Below are positions 1 to 6,950 of a stretch of 6,961 nt of DNA, piece after piece. The stretch covers positions 1-6,961 of the forward strand of contig JAISEZ010000317.1 in NCBI GenBank assembly GCA_031263835.1. The letters are read 5' to 3'. Under the pieces are notes generated by a model. It saw nothing but the letters and a program-made list of their open reading frames with translations, had not been told where the DNA came from and ran no database searches. This DNA is from Tannerella sp. (lineage in GTDB: Bacteria > Bacteroidota > Bacteroidia > Bacteroidales > Tannerellaceae). The first letter of the stretch is position 1, and each line of letters opens with the position of its first letter. A program made the position numbers and the translations under genes.

Positions 1-782
1 TCCGGACTGATTTCCAGCAAGGCATGCTGTGTTTTCTCGTCCCAGTTGGCAATCAGCGTATTTCCGTTTTTGTAGCGGATAATCTCGCCGACGTGTAATA
101 GGGAGCCGTAGTTCAGGTCTTTTGTTCCGATTGTTTTAACGGTAGTCCGGGCTTCCGGTTGAATTTCCAGGATGCAGCGCGAATCGCCGCCCGAAACCAG
201 CCAGTTCCCGTTTTCCGCCAGCACGATGCCCACCGGGTCGCCCCCGGAATAGATGCTTCGCACCACTTTTCCGTCCTCATTCAGTTCGACGATTTTGTGC
301 TTGTCCGTCAGCGGAATCAGGTACGTATTCTGCGGCGTTTTCAGGACATGGCGAAACTGACGGGTGACGTCCTGCGTGGCGGTACGGAAAGTCAGTTCCC
401 TGACGGGAACGCCCTGCCCGTCCAGCTCCACTATCCGCATCGGCGTTCCCGCGATGGCCAGCAGGTAATTGCCCGAATCCAGACAGGTCGCCGTGTAAAC
501 CGCTTCCGGTTCCCCGACCCGATAGTCCCACACCGTCTGATGCCTGCGGGTAATCAGCCGCGCGCCGCCCTTATAGGCATACAGTATTTCGCCGTGCGGC
601 GTCATTTCCACATCGTTACACTCTTCATCCGGCGTCAGCGGATGACTCCATTCCATCTTGCCCGAAGCCTTGTCCAGAATGGCAATCTGCGGCCATCCGG
701 GGCCTCCGACAAGCAATTTTTCCTTCTTTCCACATGCGCTGCATACGAACAGCAATGTCAGATATATCAATGTTTTTTTCAT
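1..782 (-). CDS. Putative lipoprotein with beta-propeller-like (PQQ/WD-type) repeats, 3' end outside window
   Basis: The minus strand reads open from an ATG at 782-780 to the left edge, giving 260 residues and no stop, so the C-terminus is missing. The first 17 residues (MKKTLIYLTLLFVCSAC) form a signal peptide with a lipobox-like end, and Cys17 is the probable lipidated residue. It is followed by GKKEK, basic rather than acidic, so I infer a periplasm-facing anchor rather than surface export. The rest repeats every 40-48 residues with a hydrophobic strand after N/G (ILYAY at 66, YLLAI at 106, TYLIP at 153, WLVSG at 194, TLIAN at 242) and following strands such as RIVELDGQG and HKIVELNEDGK. 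This is the pattern of a beta-propeller. No enzyme motif is visible and the ligand is unknown. The start is supported by a consensus promoter about 30 bases upstream. It is transcribed divergently from the Yip1-family gene. The family assignment to a propeller is inference from the repeat pattern. Confidence 0.85.
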   Translation of the reverse strand, partial: MKKTLIYLTLLFVCSACGKKEKLLVGGPGWPQIAILDKASGKMEWSHPLTPDEECNDVEMTPHGEILYAYKGGARLITRRHQTVWDYRVGEPEAVYTATCLDSGNYLLAIAGTPMRIVELDGQGVPVRELTFRTATQDVTRQFRHVLKTPQNTYLIPLTDKHKIVELNEDGKVVRSIYSGGDPVGIVLAENGNWLVSGGDSRCILEIQPEARTTVKTIGTKDLNYGSLLHVGEIIRYKNGNTLIANWDEKTQHALLEISP

Positions 783-817
783 CTTTCTGTCCTGTTACAT
801 GAATCTTTACAGGGCGG

Positions 818-848
818 CAAAAGTAGTATATTCCTCCCGAACCGCAAA
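818..848 (-). promoter_or_regulatory. Bacteroides-type promoter for the lipoprotein gene
   Basis: On the minus strand TTTG (848-845) is followed after exactly 19 bases by TACTTTTG (825-818). This matches the Bacteroidota primary-sigma consensus TTTG-N19-21-TAnnTTTG. Initiation a few bases downstream, near 811, would leave a leader of roughly 28 bases before the ATG at 782. This is the best promoter match in the window. Confidence 0.75.
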
Positions 849-887
849 AATCTTCCGCCGCGCGACCCGTATTCTTTATTATTTTTA

Positions 888-895
888 TACTTTTG
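888..895 (+). promoter_or_regulatory. Candidate -7 box for the Yip1-smpB-metH run
   Basis: TACTTTTG fits TAnnTTTG and ends 23 bases before the ATG at 919, leaving a short leader of about 17 bases. I find no clear TTTG at the expected distance upstream, only an AT-rich stretch at 871-888, so the -33 element is weak. No other promoter-like box was noticed upstream of smpB or metH, which makes this the likely promoter for all three genes. Confidence 0.5.
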
Positions 896-918
896 CAGGT
901 GCATTCAAAGAAAAAGCT

Positions 919-1485
919 ATGTTCAACGATATATTCAAACGGTTAGCCGGTCTTATTTTGAAACCGGCCGAAACGTGGAACAAATTAAGTCAGGACGAGG
1001 AAGATAAGGAATCTTTCCTGTCGCGGTACATTTATCCGCTAATCGGCCTGATTGCCCTGGCTGCATTCGTAGGCGTACTGTTTTCGCGCAAGGAATTCAG
1101 CTTTGAAATTGCCCTGAAATCGTCCATCAAGGTGCTGATTTCGAATATGGGCGGCTATTTTCTGGCCGTGTACATGATGAGCGAACTCTGGCAGGGCCTT
1201 TTTCACCGGCAGAAGGATATCAGGTTATGGTATTATTTCGTGGGATATGCTTCGGCGCCGATGTTTGCGTTAAACATCGTACTGGCGCTGCTGTCCGAAT
1301 TTTTCTTTCTGCGCGCGGCGGTGCTGTATACGGTCTATACCATCTGGGAAGGCGCCACCGCCTACATGCACGTGCGGGAAGACGAACAGCTGAAGTTTTC
1401 GGCCTGTGCCTCCGCAGTCATTATCGCCACGCCGCTGGCGATTGATTACCTGCTCTTCATGATGATGCCGGGATTGCGGCTCTGA
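919..1485 (+). CDS. Yip1-family multi-pass membrane protein
   Basis: The 188-residue protein starts [20 protein letters not shown]. That N-terminus, a short amphipathic segment with LILKPAETW before the first membrane helix, is typical of bacterial Yip1-domain (DUF1282-like) proteins. About five hydrophobic segments are visible, at roughly residues 37-56, 66-88, 104-127, 129-147 and 162-183. The second half holds the family-like [20 protein letters not shown] stretch. The frame stays open further upstream, to an ATG at 658, but that extension runs antisense to the lipoprotein gene and crosses the divergent promoters. The ATG at 919 follows a TAnnTTTG box and an A-rich leader, and gives the family-like N-terminus. 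The function of bacterial Yip1 proteins is poorly defined; an integral inner-membrane protein is as far as the sequence goes. It ends 17 bases before smpB, so it is probably the first gene of that transcript. Confidence 0.85.
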   Translation: MFNDIFKRLAGLILKPAETWNKLSQDEEDKESFLSRYIYPLIGLIALAAFVGVLFSRKEFSFEIALKSSIKVLISNMGGYFLAVYMMSELWQGLFHRQKDIRLWYYFVGYASAPMFALNIVLALLSEFFFLRAAVLYTVYTIWEGATAYMHVREDEQLKFSACASAVIIATPLAIDYLLFMMMPGLRL

Positions 1486-1502
1486 CTTTAATACTGAAAA
1501 AA

Positions 1503-1967
1503 ATGAGCAGGGAAAAAACAAATAATCAGATACAAATCAAAAACAGGCGGGCCACGTTCGATTACGAGCTGCTCGAAACGTTTACAGCCGGGATGGTGCT
1601 GACCGGGACGGAAATCAAGTCCATCCGCCTGGGGAAGGCCAGTCTGGTGGACGCCTACTGCCTTGTGGAACGCAGGGAACTCTGGATAAAGAACATGTAT
1701 GTCGCCGAATATTTCTACGGCACCTACAACAATCACCCCACGCGGCGGGACCGCAAGCTGCTGTTGAACCGGAAAGAAATCCGGAAAATGGAATCGGCCG
1801 CCCAAAACAGCGGCTTTACCCTTATTCCGGTTCGCCTGTTCATCAACGACCGGGGACTGGCGAAGGTCGTCGTCGCCATTGCCCGGGGAAAGAAGGAGTA
1901 CGACAAGCGCGATTCGTTGCGCGAACGCGACGACCGGCGGGAGATGGACCGCGCTTTCAAAAAATAA
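1503..1967 (+). CDS. smpB: SsrA-binding protein SmpB, trans-translation factor
   Basis: SmpB binds tmRNA and brings it to stalled ribosomes, where the pair tags the incomplete peptide and releases the ribosome. The 154-residue product has the family's usual length and all its landmarks. These are [17 protein letters not shown] (14-30), [18 protein letters not shown] (35-52) from the OB-fold tmRNA-binding face, [16 protein letters not shown] (78-93), and the basic C-terminal tail [15 protein letters not shown] (129-143), which becomes helical in the mRNA channel. The tail runs to the end without truncation (REMDRAFKK). The start is preceded by an A-rich leader and no strong Shine-Dalgarno, as is normal in Bacteroidota. 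It lies 17 bases after the Yip1-family gene and 40 bases before metH. No tmRNA gene (ssrA) is seen in this window. Confidence 0.98.
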   Translation: MSREKTNNQIQIKNRRATFDYELLETFTAGMVLTGTEIKSIRLGKASLVDAYCLVERRELWIKNMYVAEYFYGTYNNHPTRRDRKLLLNRKEIRKMESAAQNSGFTLIPVRLFINDRGLAKVVVAIARGKKEYDKRDSLRERDDRREMDRAFKK

Positions 1968-2007
1968 GGCCCTCCCGGCCCGCCGCCATATAACTAACGA
2001 TACGTAC

Positions 2008-5000
2008 ATGAGTTTTGAACAGTTACTGAGCGAACGTATCCTGATTCTCGACGGAGGAATGGGTACGATGATTCAAAAACAGAACCTGACGGAACAGGAT
2101 TTCCGGGGCGAACGCTTTGCCGGCTGTCCCGGCCTGCAGAAAGGCAATAACGACCTGCTGTGCATCACCCGCCCGGATGTGATTCAATCCATTCACCGGC
2201 AATACCTCGACGCCGGCGCCGATATTTTCTCGACCAATACGTTTAACGCCAATGCCGTTTCGATGGTCGACTACGGCATGCAGGCGCAGGTACGCGAAAT
2301 CAATCTGGCCGCCGGACGGCTGGCGCGCGAGGTTGCCGACGGGTACATGCGGGAGCGTCCCGGACGGACGGTCTTTGTCGCCGGCTCAATCGGCCCGACC
2401 AACAAGACGGCCTCCATGAGCCAGAACGTCAACAACCCCGCTTACCGCGACGTCACCTACATGGACTTGTACCGCGCCTACCGCGAACAGGTGGAGGCGC
2501 TGATGGACGGAGGCGTGGATATTATCCAGTTTGAGACGACGTTCGACACGCTCAACGTAAAGGCCGGGCTGGAAGCGGCCGTACAGGTCATGCGCGACCG
2601 GGAACATACGTTACCCCTGCTGCTTTCGCTGACGCTGGCCGGCAAGGGCGGACGCACCTTTTCCGGCCAGACGCTGGCGGCTTTCCTGACTTCCGTGCAG
2701 CACATTCCTTTTGTCGGCATCGGACTGAACTGCTCCTTCGGCGCCGCCGACATGCTGCCCCACCTGCGCGAACTCTCCGCGATGGCGCCCTGCTACGTCA
2801 GCGCCTATCCCAACGCCGGCCTGCCGAATGCCTTCGGCGAATACGACGAAACGCCCGAAACGATGGAGTCGCACATCCGTCCCTTTATCGGGGAAGGGCT
2901 GGTCAACATCATCGGCGGCTGCTGCGGGACGACGCCGGCACATATCGCCCGTTTCCCCGCACTGACGGAGGGCGCGACGCCCCGCCGCCCGGCCCGGCGG
3001 ACGGATGCGCTGTGGCTCTCCGGGCTGGAACGGCTCGAAGTGAAGCCGGAAAACAACTTCATCAACATCGGCGAACGCTGCAACGTGGCCGGTTCGCGCA
3101 AGTTTCTGCGGCTGATTAAGGAAGGCCGCCACGAGGAAGCGCTGAGCATCGCCCGCAGGCAGGTGGAAGACGGCGCGCAGGTCATCGACATCAATATGGA
3201 CGACGGCCTGCTGGACGCCGCCAAAGAGATAACCGCCTTCCTGAACCTGATTGCCTCGGAGCCGGACATTGCCCGCGTGCCGGTGATGATTGACTCCTCG
3301 AAATGGGACGTCATCGAACAGGCGCTGTACTGCGTGCAGGGGAAAAGCATTGTCAATTCCATCAGCCTCAAGGAAGGCGAAGACGTCTTTCTGGCACGCG
3401 CCGCGCGGGTACGGCAGCTGGGTGCGGCCGTCGTCGTGATGGCCTTCGACGAAGAGGGACAGGCGGACACGTTTGAACGGAAAATCGCCGTCTGCGAGCG
3501 CGCGTACCGCCTGCTGACCGCGTCCGGCTTCCCTCCGCAGGATATTATTTTCGACCCCAACGTGCTGGCCATCGCCACCGGCATACCCGAACACAACGGC
3601 TACGGACTGGACTTTATCCGCGCCGCGGGATGGATTAAGCGCCGCCTGCCGGGCGCGAAAGTGAGCGGCGGCGTCAGCAACCTCTCCTTCTCGTTCCGGG
3701 GCAACAGTTACGTGCGCGAAGCCATGCACGCCGTCTTTCTCTACCACGCCATCCGCGAGGGCATGGACATGGGCATTGTAAATCCCTCCACGGCCATCCT
3801 TTATGAAGATATTGAGCCGTCGTTCCGCACGCTGCTCGAGGACGTGATTCTGGCACGCCGTCCGGAGGCGGCAGAGGAGCTGACCGTCCGCGCGCAGGAA
3901 CAGCTGCCGCAGGAGACCGGCAAGCCGGAAAGCGCGCCGGACGCATGGCGTCAGCTTCCGCCGGACGAAAGGCTGGAATATGCCCTGATGAAAGGCGTCG
4001 TCGACTGTCTGGAAACGGATTTGCAGGAAGCCCTGCAACTCCACGGCGGCAAGGCGGTCGCCATTATCGACGGGCCGCTGATGAGCGGGATGAACAGGGT
4101 GGGAGAACTGTTCGGCGCCGGCAAGATGTTTCTCCCGCAGGTCGTCAAGACTGCCCGGACGATGCAGAAAGCCGTTTCCATCCTGCAGCCGGCCATCGAA
4201 GCGGACAAGTCGGCCACGGGCGCGTCCGGCGCCGGGAAAGTCGCCTTTGCCACCGTCAAGGGAGACGTGCACGACATCGGGAAAAACATCGTTTCCATCG
4301 TCCTGAAGTGCAACAATTACGAAGTCATCGACCTGGGCGTGATGGTGCCTGCCGAGCGCATTCTCGAGACCGTGCTGCGGGAAAAGCCCGACCTGCTCTG
4401 TCTTTCCGGACTGATTACGCCCTCGCTCGAGGAAATGATTCACGTGACGGACACGATGCGGAAGGCCGGACAGCGCGTCCCGATTCTGATTGGCGGGGCG
4501 ACCACCTCGAAACTGCATACGGCGCTCAAGATTGCGCCGCACTACAACCATCCGGTCATTCACGTCACGGACGCCTCGCAAAGCCCGCTGGTAGCGGCGC
4601 GGCTGCTGAATCCGGCCACGCGCGGGGCTTATGTCCGCGAACTGAATGAGGAATACGAACGCTTGCGCCGCACGGCCGCCGCGCAGGAACAAATGGCGGC
4701 GGGCGCGCGTCTCTCCCTTGCGGAAGCGCGCGCCCGCCGTCCGGTCACGGACCGGGCTGCCTTCGTACCCGTCGCGCCCCGGCACGAAGGCGTCCGGGAA
4801 CTCCGCATCAGGGCGGAAACCCTTTTACCCTATATCAACTGGATTTATTTCTTTGTTGCCTGGCGATTGAACGGCCGCTACGACAACCTGCCGCAACTGC
4901 ACGACTGCGCCGGTTGCCGCGCCGCCTGGCTCGCGCAGTTTCCGGACGGGGAACGGGACAGGGCGCAGGAAGCCCTCGCGCTCTATGACGACGCACAAGT

Positions 5001-5691
5001 CCTGCTGCGCCGGCTGACGGAGGACGACCGGGACTGTTGCCGGGCGCTGTACGGGATTTTCCCGGCCGTCAGCGAGGGCGACGACATCCGTATCGGTTCG
5101 CAGACGCTTCCCGTGCTCCGGCAGCAGACGCCGCAGGAAGACAGCGTCTGCCGTTCGCTGGCCGATTACGTCATGCCGGCCTCCGAAGGACGCACGGACT
5201 ACGTCGGCGCCTTTGCCGTCACGTCCGGCGCCGCACCGGCATCGCTGAAGCAGCAGTTTGAACGCGACGGCGACAACTATCACCTCCTGTTGCTCCAGAC
5301 GCTTTCCGACCGGCTGGCGGAAGCCTGCGCCGAATATCTGCACGAAAAAGTACGCCGGGAATACTGGGGCTACGCCGCCGAGGAAAACCTTTCGATAAAG
5401 GAGATGTTCAAGGCAAAATATCAGGGTATCCGTCCGGCGGTCGGTTACCCGTCCCTGCCGGACCAGCAGCAGGTATTCACACTGGACGCGCTCCTCCGCC
5501 TCGAACGCATCGGCATCCGCCTGACGGAAAACGGCGCCATGATGCCAACCTCCAGCGTGGCCGGATTCTACTTCGCCCACCCCGACGCCCGCTACTTCAT
5601 GGTCGGCCCCGTGACCGACGAACAACTGCACGACTACGCCGCCCGATGCCACGAAAACCCGGAAAATGTCCGGAAATTCCTGAAAAATTAG
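2008..5691 (+). CDS. metH: Cobalamin-dependent methionine synthase (5-methyltetrahydrofolate:homocysteine methyltransferase)
   Basis: MetH moves a methyl group from 5-methyltetrahydrofolate through cobalamin to homocysteine, making methionine and regenerating tetrahydrofolate in the cytosol. From the ATG at 2008 it has 1227 residues, the same length as the E. coli enzyme, with four modules in order. The homocysteine domain (about 1-325) has GGMGTMIQ near the start and zinc ligands Cys242, Cys305 and Cys306 (GGCCGT). The pterin domain (about 350-620) opens [10 protein letters not shown] and contains [12 protein letters not shown]. The cobalamin module has a cap with [20 protein letters not shown] (from 689) and DVHDIGKN, where Asp753 and His755 match the cobalt-ligand pair, plus Ser806 in SGLITPS. 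The reactivation domain (about 895-1227) has Glu1105, YWGYA and GIRPAVGYP with Arg1142 for S-adenosylmethionine. The frame is open 43 codons further upstream, inside smpB; that extension is rejected because homology begins at [17 protein letters not shown]. No cobalamin riboswitch lies upstream, so expression probably follows the smpB transcript. One oddity is Asn944, described under findings. Confidence 0.99.
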   Translation: MSFEQLLSERILILDGGMGTMIQKQNLTEQDFRGERFAGCPGLQKGNNDLLCITRPDVIQSIHRQYLDAGADIFSTNTFNANAVSMVDYGMQAQVREINLAAGRLAREVADGYMRERPGRTVFVAGSIGPTNKTASMSQNVNNPAYRDVTYMDLYRAYREQVEALMDGGVDIIQFETTFDTLNVKAGLEAAVQVMRDREHTLPLLLSLTLAGKGGRTFSGQTLAAFLTSVQHIPFVGIGLNCSFGAADMLPHLRELSAMAPCYVSAYPNAGLPNAFGEYDETPETMESHIRPFIGEGLVNIIGGCCGTTPAHIARFPALTEGATPRRPARRTDALWLSGLERLEVKPENNFINIGERCNVAGSRKFLRLIKEGRHEEALSIARRQVEDGAQVIDINMDDGLLDAAKEITAFLNLIASEPDIARVPVMIDSSKWDVIEQALYCVQGKSIVNSISLKEGEDVFLARAARVRQLGAAVVVMAFDEEGQADTFERKIAVCERAYRLLTASGFPPQDIIFDPNVLAIATGIPEHNGYGLDFIRAAGWIKRRLPGAKVSGGVSNLSFSFRGNSYVREAMHAVFLYHAIREGMDMGIVNPSTAILYEDIEPSFRTLLEDVILARRPEAAEELTVRAQEQLPQETGKPESAPDAWRQLPPDERLEYALMKGVVDCLETDLQEALQLHGGKAVAIIDGPLMSGMNRVGELFGAGKMFLPQVVKTARTMQKAVSILQPAIEADKSATGASGAGKVAFATVKGDVHDIGKNIVSIVLKCNNYEVIDLGVMVPAERILETVLREKPDLLCLSGLITPSLEEMIHVTDTMRKAGQRVPILIGGATTSKLHTALKIAPHYNHPVIHVTDASQSPLVAARLLNPATRGAYVRELNEEYERLRRTAAAQEQMAAGARLSLAEARARRPVTDRAAFVPVAPRHEGVRELRIRAETLLPYINWIYFFVAWRLNGRYDNLPQLHDCAGCRAAWLAQFPDGERDRAQEALALYDDAQVLLRRLTEDDRDCCRALYGIFPAVSEGDDIRIGSQTLPVLRQQTPQEDSVCRSLADYVMPASEGRTDYVGAFAVTSGAAPASLKQQFERDGDNYHLLLLQTLSDRLAEACAEYLHEKVRREYWGYAAEENLSIKEMFKAKYQGIRPAVGYPSLPDQQQVFTLDALLRLERIGIRLTENGAMMPTSSVAGFYFAHPDARYFMVGPVTDEQLHDYAARCHENPENVRKFLKN

Positions 5692-5694
5692 CGC

Positions 5695-5718
5695 AGGGAC
5701 GCGAAGCATCGCGTCTCT
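5695..5718. repeat. REP-like palindrome after metH
   Basis: AGGGACGCGA (5695-5704), a four-base loop (AGCA) and TCGCGTCTCT (5709-5718) form a 10-bp stem with one G-U pair. It starts 4 bases after the metH stop, in the 47-base gap between metH and the convergent kinase-like gene. There is no T-tract on the plus side. On the minus side a short T-run follows about 9 bases beyond the stem, so it is not a textbook terminator for either gene, though it may protect or end both transcripts. The GGGACGCGA-n-TCGCGTCTC form resembles dispersed extragenic palindromes I know from several bacterial groups. Its copy number in this genome cannot be seen here. Confidence 0.6.
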
Positions 5719-5738
5719 ACAGTGCATCCGGTTATGAG

Positions 5739-6347
5739 TTATTTCAAATAGAATACAGTATCAATGAAATACAGTATTCCATTGCTTGTCAATACATTTT
5801 CATCGTGCAAATCTTCGAGAACAATACCTGATTCGGGATTAAAATAGTCATTATGATGGATTTTCCGAAAACCGTTTGAGTTCATAAACTGTTCGACACA
5901 CTTCAAATCCGTTTTTTCGGTAGCCTTTATAAATGGCTGCTCAACAACAGCATATACAGTGGCATTATTCTCGAAAAAACCCAATAACTTATAGGCCGTG
6001 TCCGGGAAAAAATAATTGTTCAACAATAAATTAACAAAGTAATCTATCCACGAGCGGTAATAAACAGCATCATTCAATTTGATAACCGACCGGCTGTCTT
6101 TTAAATATACTTTTTGTTCTGCGCCTTCCGACACATAATTATTCAAATCAATCTCTTTCAGCCAAAGCTTTTGACTGTCAATATATTTTTTCAGGACTTC
6201 TGTTTCTTCACTTTTGAAGCGCTTGTCTTTTTTATCCAAAGAGCCTGGCTTCTCGCCTGTTCCAAGGTAATTAATGACTGTTTGGATATTTGCGCCAAAC
6301 CTAACCTTGCTCTTTCCCGAAATGATACGTTGTATTTCATTGTGCAT
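5739..6347 (-). CDS. Small stand-alone protein kinase-like protein (polyvalent-protein kinase type)
   Basis: The predicted protein has 202 residues from the ATG at 6347-6345. Kinase-like landmarks are EGAEQKVYL (74-82, glycine-loop position), VIKLND with Lys90 (beta-3 lysine), a hinge-like VYAVVEQPFI (131-140), EDLHDENVL with Asp179, His181 and Asn184 (catalytic loop in the D-L-H-x-x-N style of aminoglycoside phosphotransferase-type kinases), and FIDTVF with Asp196 in place of DFG. It ends six residues later, so no activation segment or large C-lobe is present. From memory this matches the kinase domain described in phage and conjugative-element polyvalent proteins, here as a single domain with a basic N-terminus of about 70 residues (RIISGKSKVRFGANIQTVIN). 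The frame continues 18 codons upstream to an ATG at 6401, but a promoter -7 box lies between the two ATGs, so the inner start is chosen. Composition is strongly AT-rich against GC-rich neighbours, suggesting acquisition. The substrate is unknown and activity untested. It is convergent to metH. Confidence 0.75.
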   Translation of the reverse strand: MHNEIQRIISGKSKVRFGANIQTVINYLGTGEKPGSLDKKDKRFKSEETEVLKKYIDSQKLWLKEIDLNNYVSEGAEQKVYLKDSRSVIKLNDAVYYRSWIDYFVNLLLNNYFFPDTAYKLLGFFENNATVYAVVEQPFIKATEKTDLKCVEQFMNSNGFRKIHHNDYFNPESGIVLEDLHDENVLTSNGILYFIDTVFYLK

Positions 6348-6378
6348 ATTAATTTTATGGAATACAGAATTTAGAGTG

Positions 6379-6386
6379 CAAATGTA
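6379..6386 (-). promoter_or_regulatory. Candidate -7 box for the kinase-like gene
   Basis: TACATTTG on the minus strand (6386-6379) matches TAnnTTTG. Initiation a few bases downstream, near 6372, would give a leader of about 25 AT-rich bases to the ATG at 6347 and would leave the ATG at 6401 untranscribed. The upstream -33 element is not a good match, so support comes mainly from the -7 box and its spacing to the start. Confidence 0.5.
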
Positions 6387-6442
6387 CATGAAATTTTCCA
6401 ATTACATACAGACGGATAAAAAACGGGGTGGCCGGTCTTCCA

Positions 6443-6538
6443 AACCTCTGCGGTTCTCAGTGTCTTCTCCGTGGTTCTCTGTGTAAGTTACACGGAGAGA
6501 CACGGAGAGACACAGAGAAGACACAGAGTGCCACAGAG
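6443..6538. repeat. Long imperfect palindrome of 10-base CACnGAGA-type units
   Basis: The right arm (6491-6538) is five near-copies of a unit close to CACGGAGAGA, starting at 6491, 6501, 6511, 6522 and 6532 and drifting to CACAGAGATT. The left arm (6443-6483) holds the same unit on the opposite strand about four times (CACAGAGAAC, CACGGAGAAG, CACTGAGAAC, CGCAGAGGTT). The arms meet at GTGTAA-G-TTACAC (6481-6493), a perfect dyad centred on 6487. Bases 6465-6486 pair with 6488-6509 with one mismatch and three G-U pairs, so a hairpin of about 22 bp forms at the core; beyond it the arms pair only after a shift. It is a tandem and inverted repeat at once. Similar CTCTGTGT/CACAGAG repeats occur dispersed in several environmental bacterial genomes (recollection, not checked). 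It encodes no protein and sits upstream of the kinase-like gene's promoter. Confidence 0.8.
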
Positions 6539-6619
6539 ATTTATATTCAATGATTCGGGGAGGGAAGGACTACTTTCCGCGTCCAGCCGCTGCCGCCGGC
6601 ATAGCGCGTAACAAAGGAG

Positions 6620-6650
6620 AAAAAAAGCCCCGCCTGCGGGAGGCGGGGCT
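6620..6650 (-). terminator. Strong intrinsic terminator, minus strand
   Basis: A perfect 10-bp GC-rich stem, AGCCCCGCCT (6626-6635) with AGGCGGGGCT (6641-6650), encloses a five-base loop. On the minus strand it is followed directly by a run of seven T (complement of 6620-6626). It therefore ends a transcript coming from the right, 28 bases after the stop codon at 6679. Confidence 0.9.
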
Positions 6651-6678
6651 GACAGGTACAGGTATTTGAGAATTGTAG

Positions 6679-6834
6679 CTAATCAACGAAATGCACCTGC
6701 TTTAATTCGTCTGCGAAACGGTGCAGACTGTCCTGTATTTTTTTTGCCGTTTGCCGTTTGGGTACGCGACCGCCGGAAGAGTAGTGCCACAGTTGTTTTT
6801 GATTGATCCGGTTTTGCAGGTGATCCGGTTTCAT
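6679..6834 (-). CDS. Possible small protein of 51 residues, unrecognised
   Basis: On the minus strand an ATG at 6834-6832 opens a frame of 51 codons ending in TAG at 6681-6679. The product begins MKPDHLQNRINQKQLWHYSS and ends with a basic, probably helical stretch (RQTAKKIQDSLHRFADELKQ at 28-47). I recognise no family. The case for a real transcript is the strong terminator 28 bases after the stop on the same strand. Against it, another terminator hairpin lies immediately upstream, and the only promoter-like box between (TATTTTTC, about 6848-6841) misses the TAnnTTTG consensus by one base. The frame could be extended back into the tRNA gene, which I reject. Two direct repeats lie inside it (GATCCGGTTT at 6805 and 6822 on the plus strand; GCCGTTT twice near 6748). 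A small RNA or gene remnant are real alternatives. Confidence 0.35.
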   Translation of the reverse strand: MKPDHLQNRINQKQLWHYSSGGRVPKRQTAKKIQDSLHRFADELKQVHFVD

Positions 6835-6848
6835 TTCCGGAAAAATAA

Positions 6849-6875
6849 AAAAAGCATCCTGACGGGATGCTTTTT
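6849..6875 (-). terminator. Intrinsic terminator after tRNA-fMet
   Basis: AAAAAGCATCC (6849-6859) and GGATGCTTTTT (6865-6875) are perfectly complementary around a five-base loop, and the hairpin starts 3 bases after the tRNA 3' end. On the minus strand it is followed by more T-rich sequence. The A-rich and T-rich arms mean it could also stop plus-strand transcripts entering the tRNA gene. Confidence 0.85.
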
Positions 6876-6878
6876 CTG

Positions 6879-6950
<72 letters not shown>

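Larger units (their letters stand above)
6348..6678. other. Intergenic region of 331 bases upstream of the kinase-like gene
   Basis: In order it holds the leader and promoter of the kinase-like gene (6348-6410), the long palindromic repeat (6443-6538), an unassigned stretch (6539-6618) and a minus-strand terminator (6620-6650). The unassigned stretch is GC-rich again and shows no convincing gene. A 39-codon plus-strand frame from 6550 runs through the terminator stem and looks accidental. Confidence 0.6.

Noticed and set aside
159..1007. A 282-codon plus-strand frame over the left part of the window.
   Set aside because: It is antisense to the lipoprotein gene, crosses the divergent promoter region and runs into the Yip1-family gene out of frame. 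The lipoprotein has a signal peptide, lipobox, repeats and a promoter; this frame has none.
1968..2007. Possible cobalamin riboswitch or separate promoter before metH.
   Set aside because: The gap is only 40 bases, far too short for a B12 riboswitch, and no TAnnTTTG box was found in it.
1488..2009. A 173-codon minus-strand frame over smpB.
   Set aside because: It covers smpB almost exactly on the other strand and has no recognisable motif.
2611..4785. A 724-codon open frame on the minus strand across metH.
   Set aside because: It lies wholly antisense to metH, which is unmistakable by homology. Its composition is low-complexity and Arg/Gly/His-rich, as expected from the reverse strand of GC-rich coding DNA.
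4825..5727. A 300-codon minus-strand frame over the metH C-terminal domain.
   Set aside because: It is antisense to conserved AdoMet-domain residues; its Val/Gly/Arg-rich product is typical of a shadow frame.
6114..6374. Plus-strand frames over the kinase-like gene (6114-6374 and 6274-6486).
   Set aside because: They are antisense to a gene with recognisable kinase motifs and its own promoter, and the second one runs into the palindromic repeat.
6443..6538. CRISPR array.
   Set aside because: Units are only about 10 bases, directly adjoining and inverted about a centre, with no unique spacers and no cas genes.
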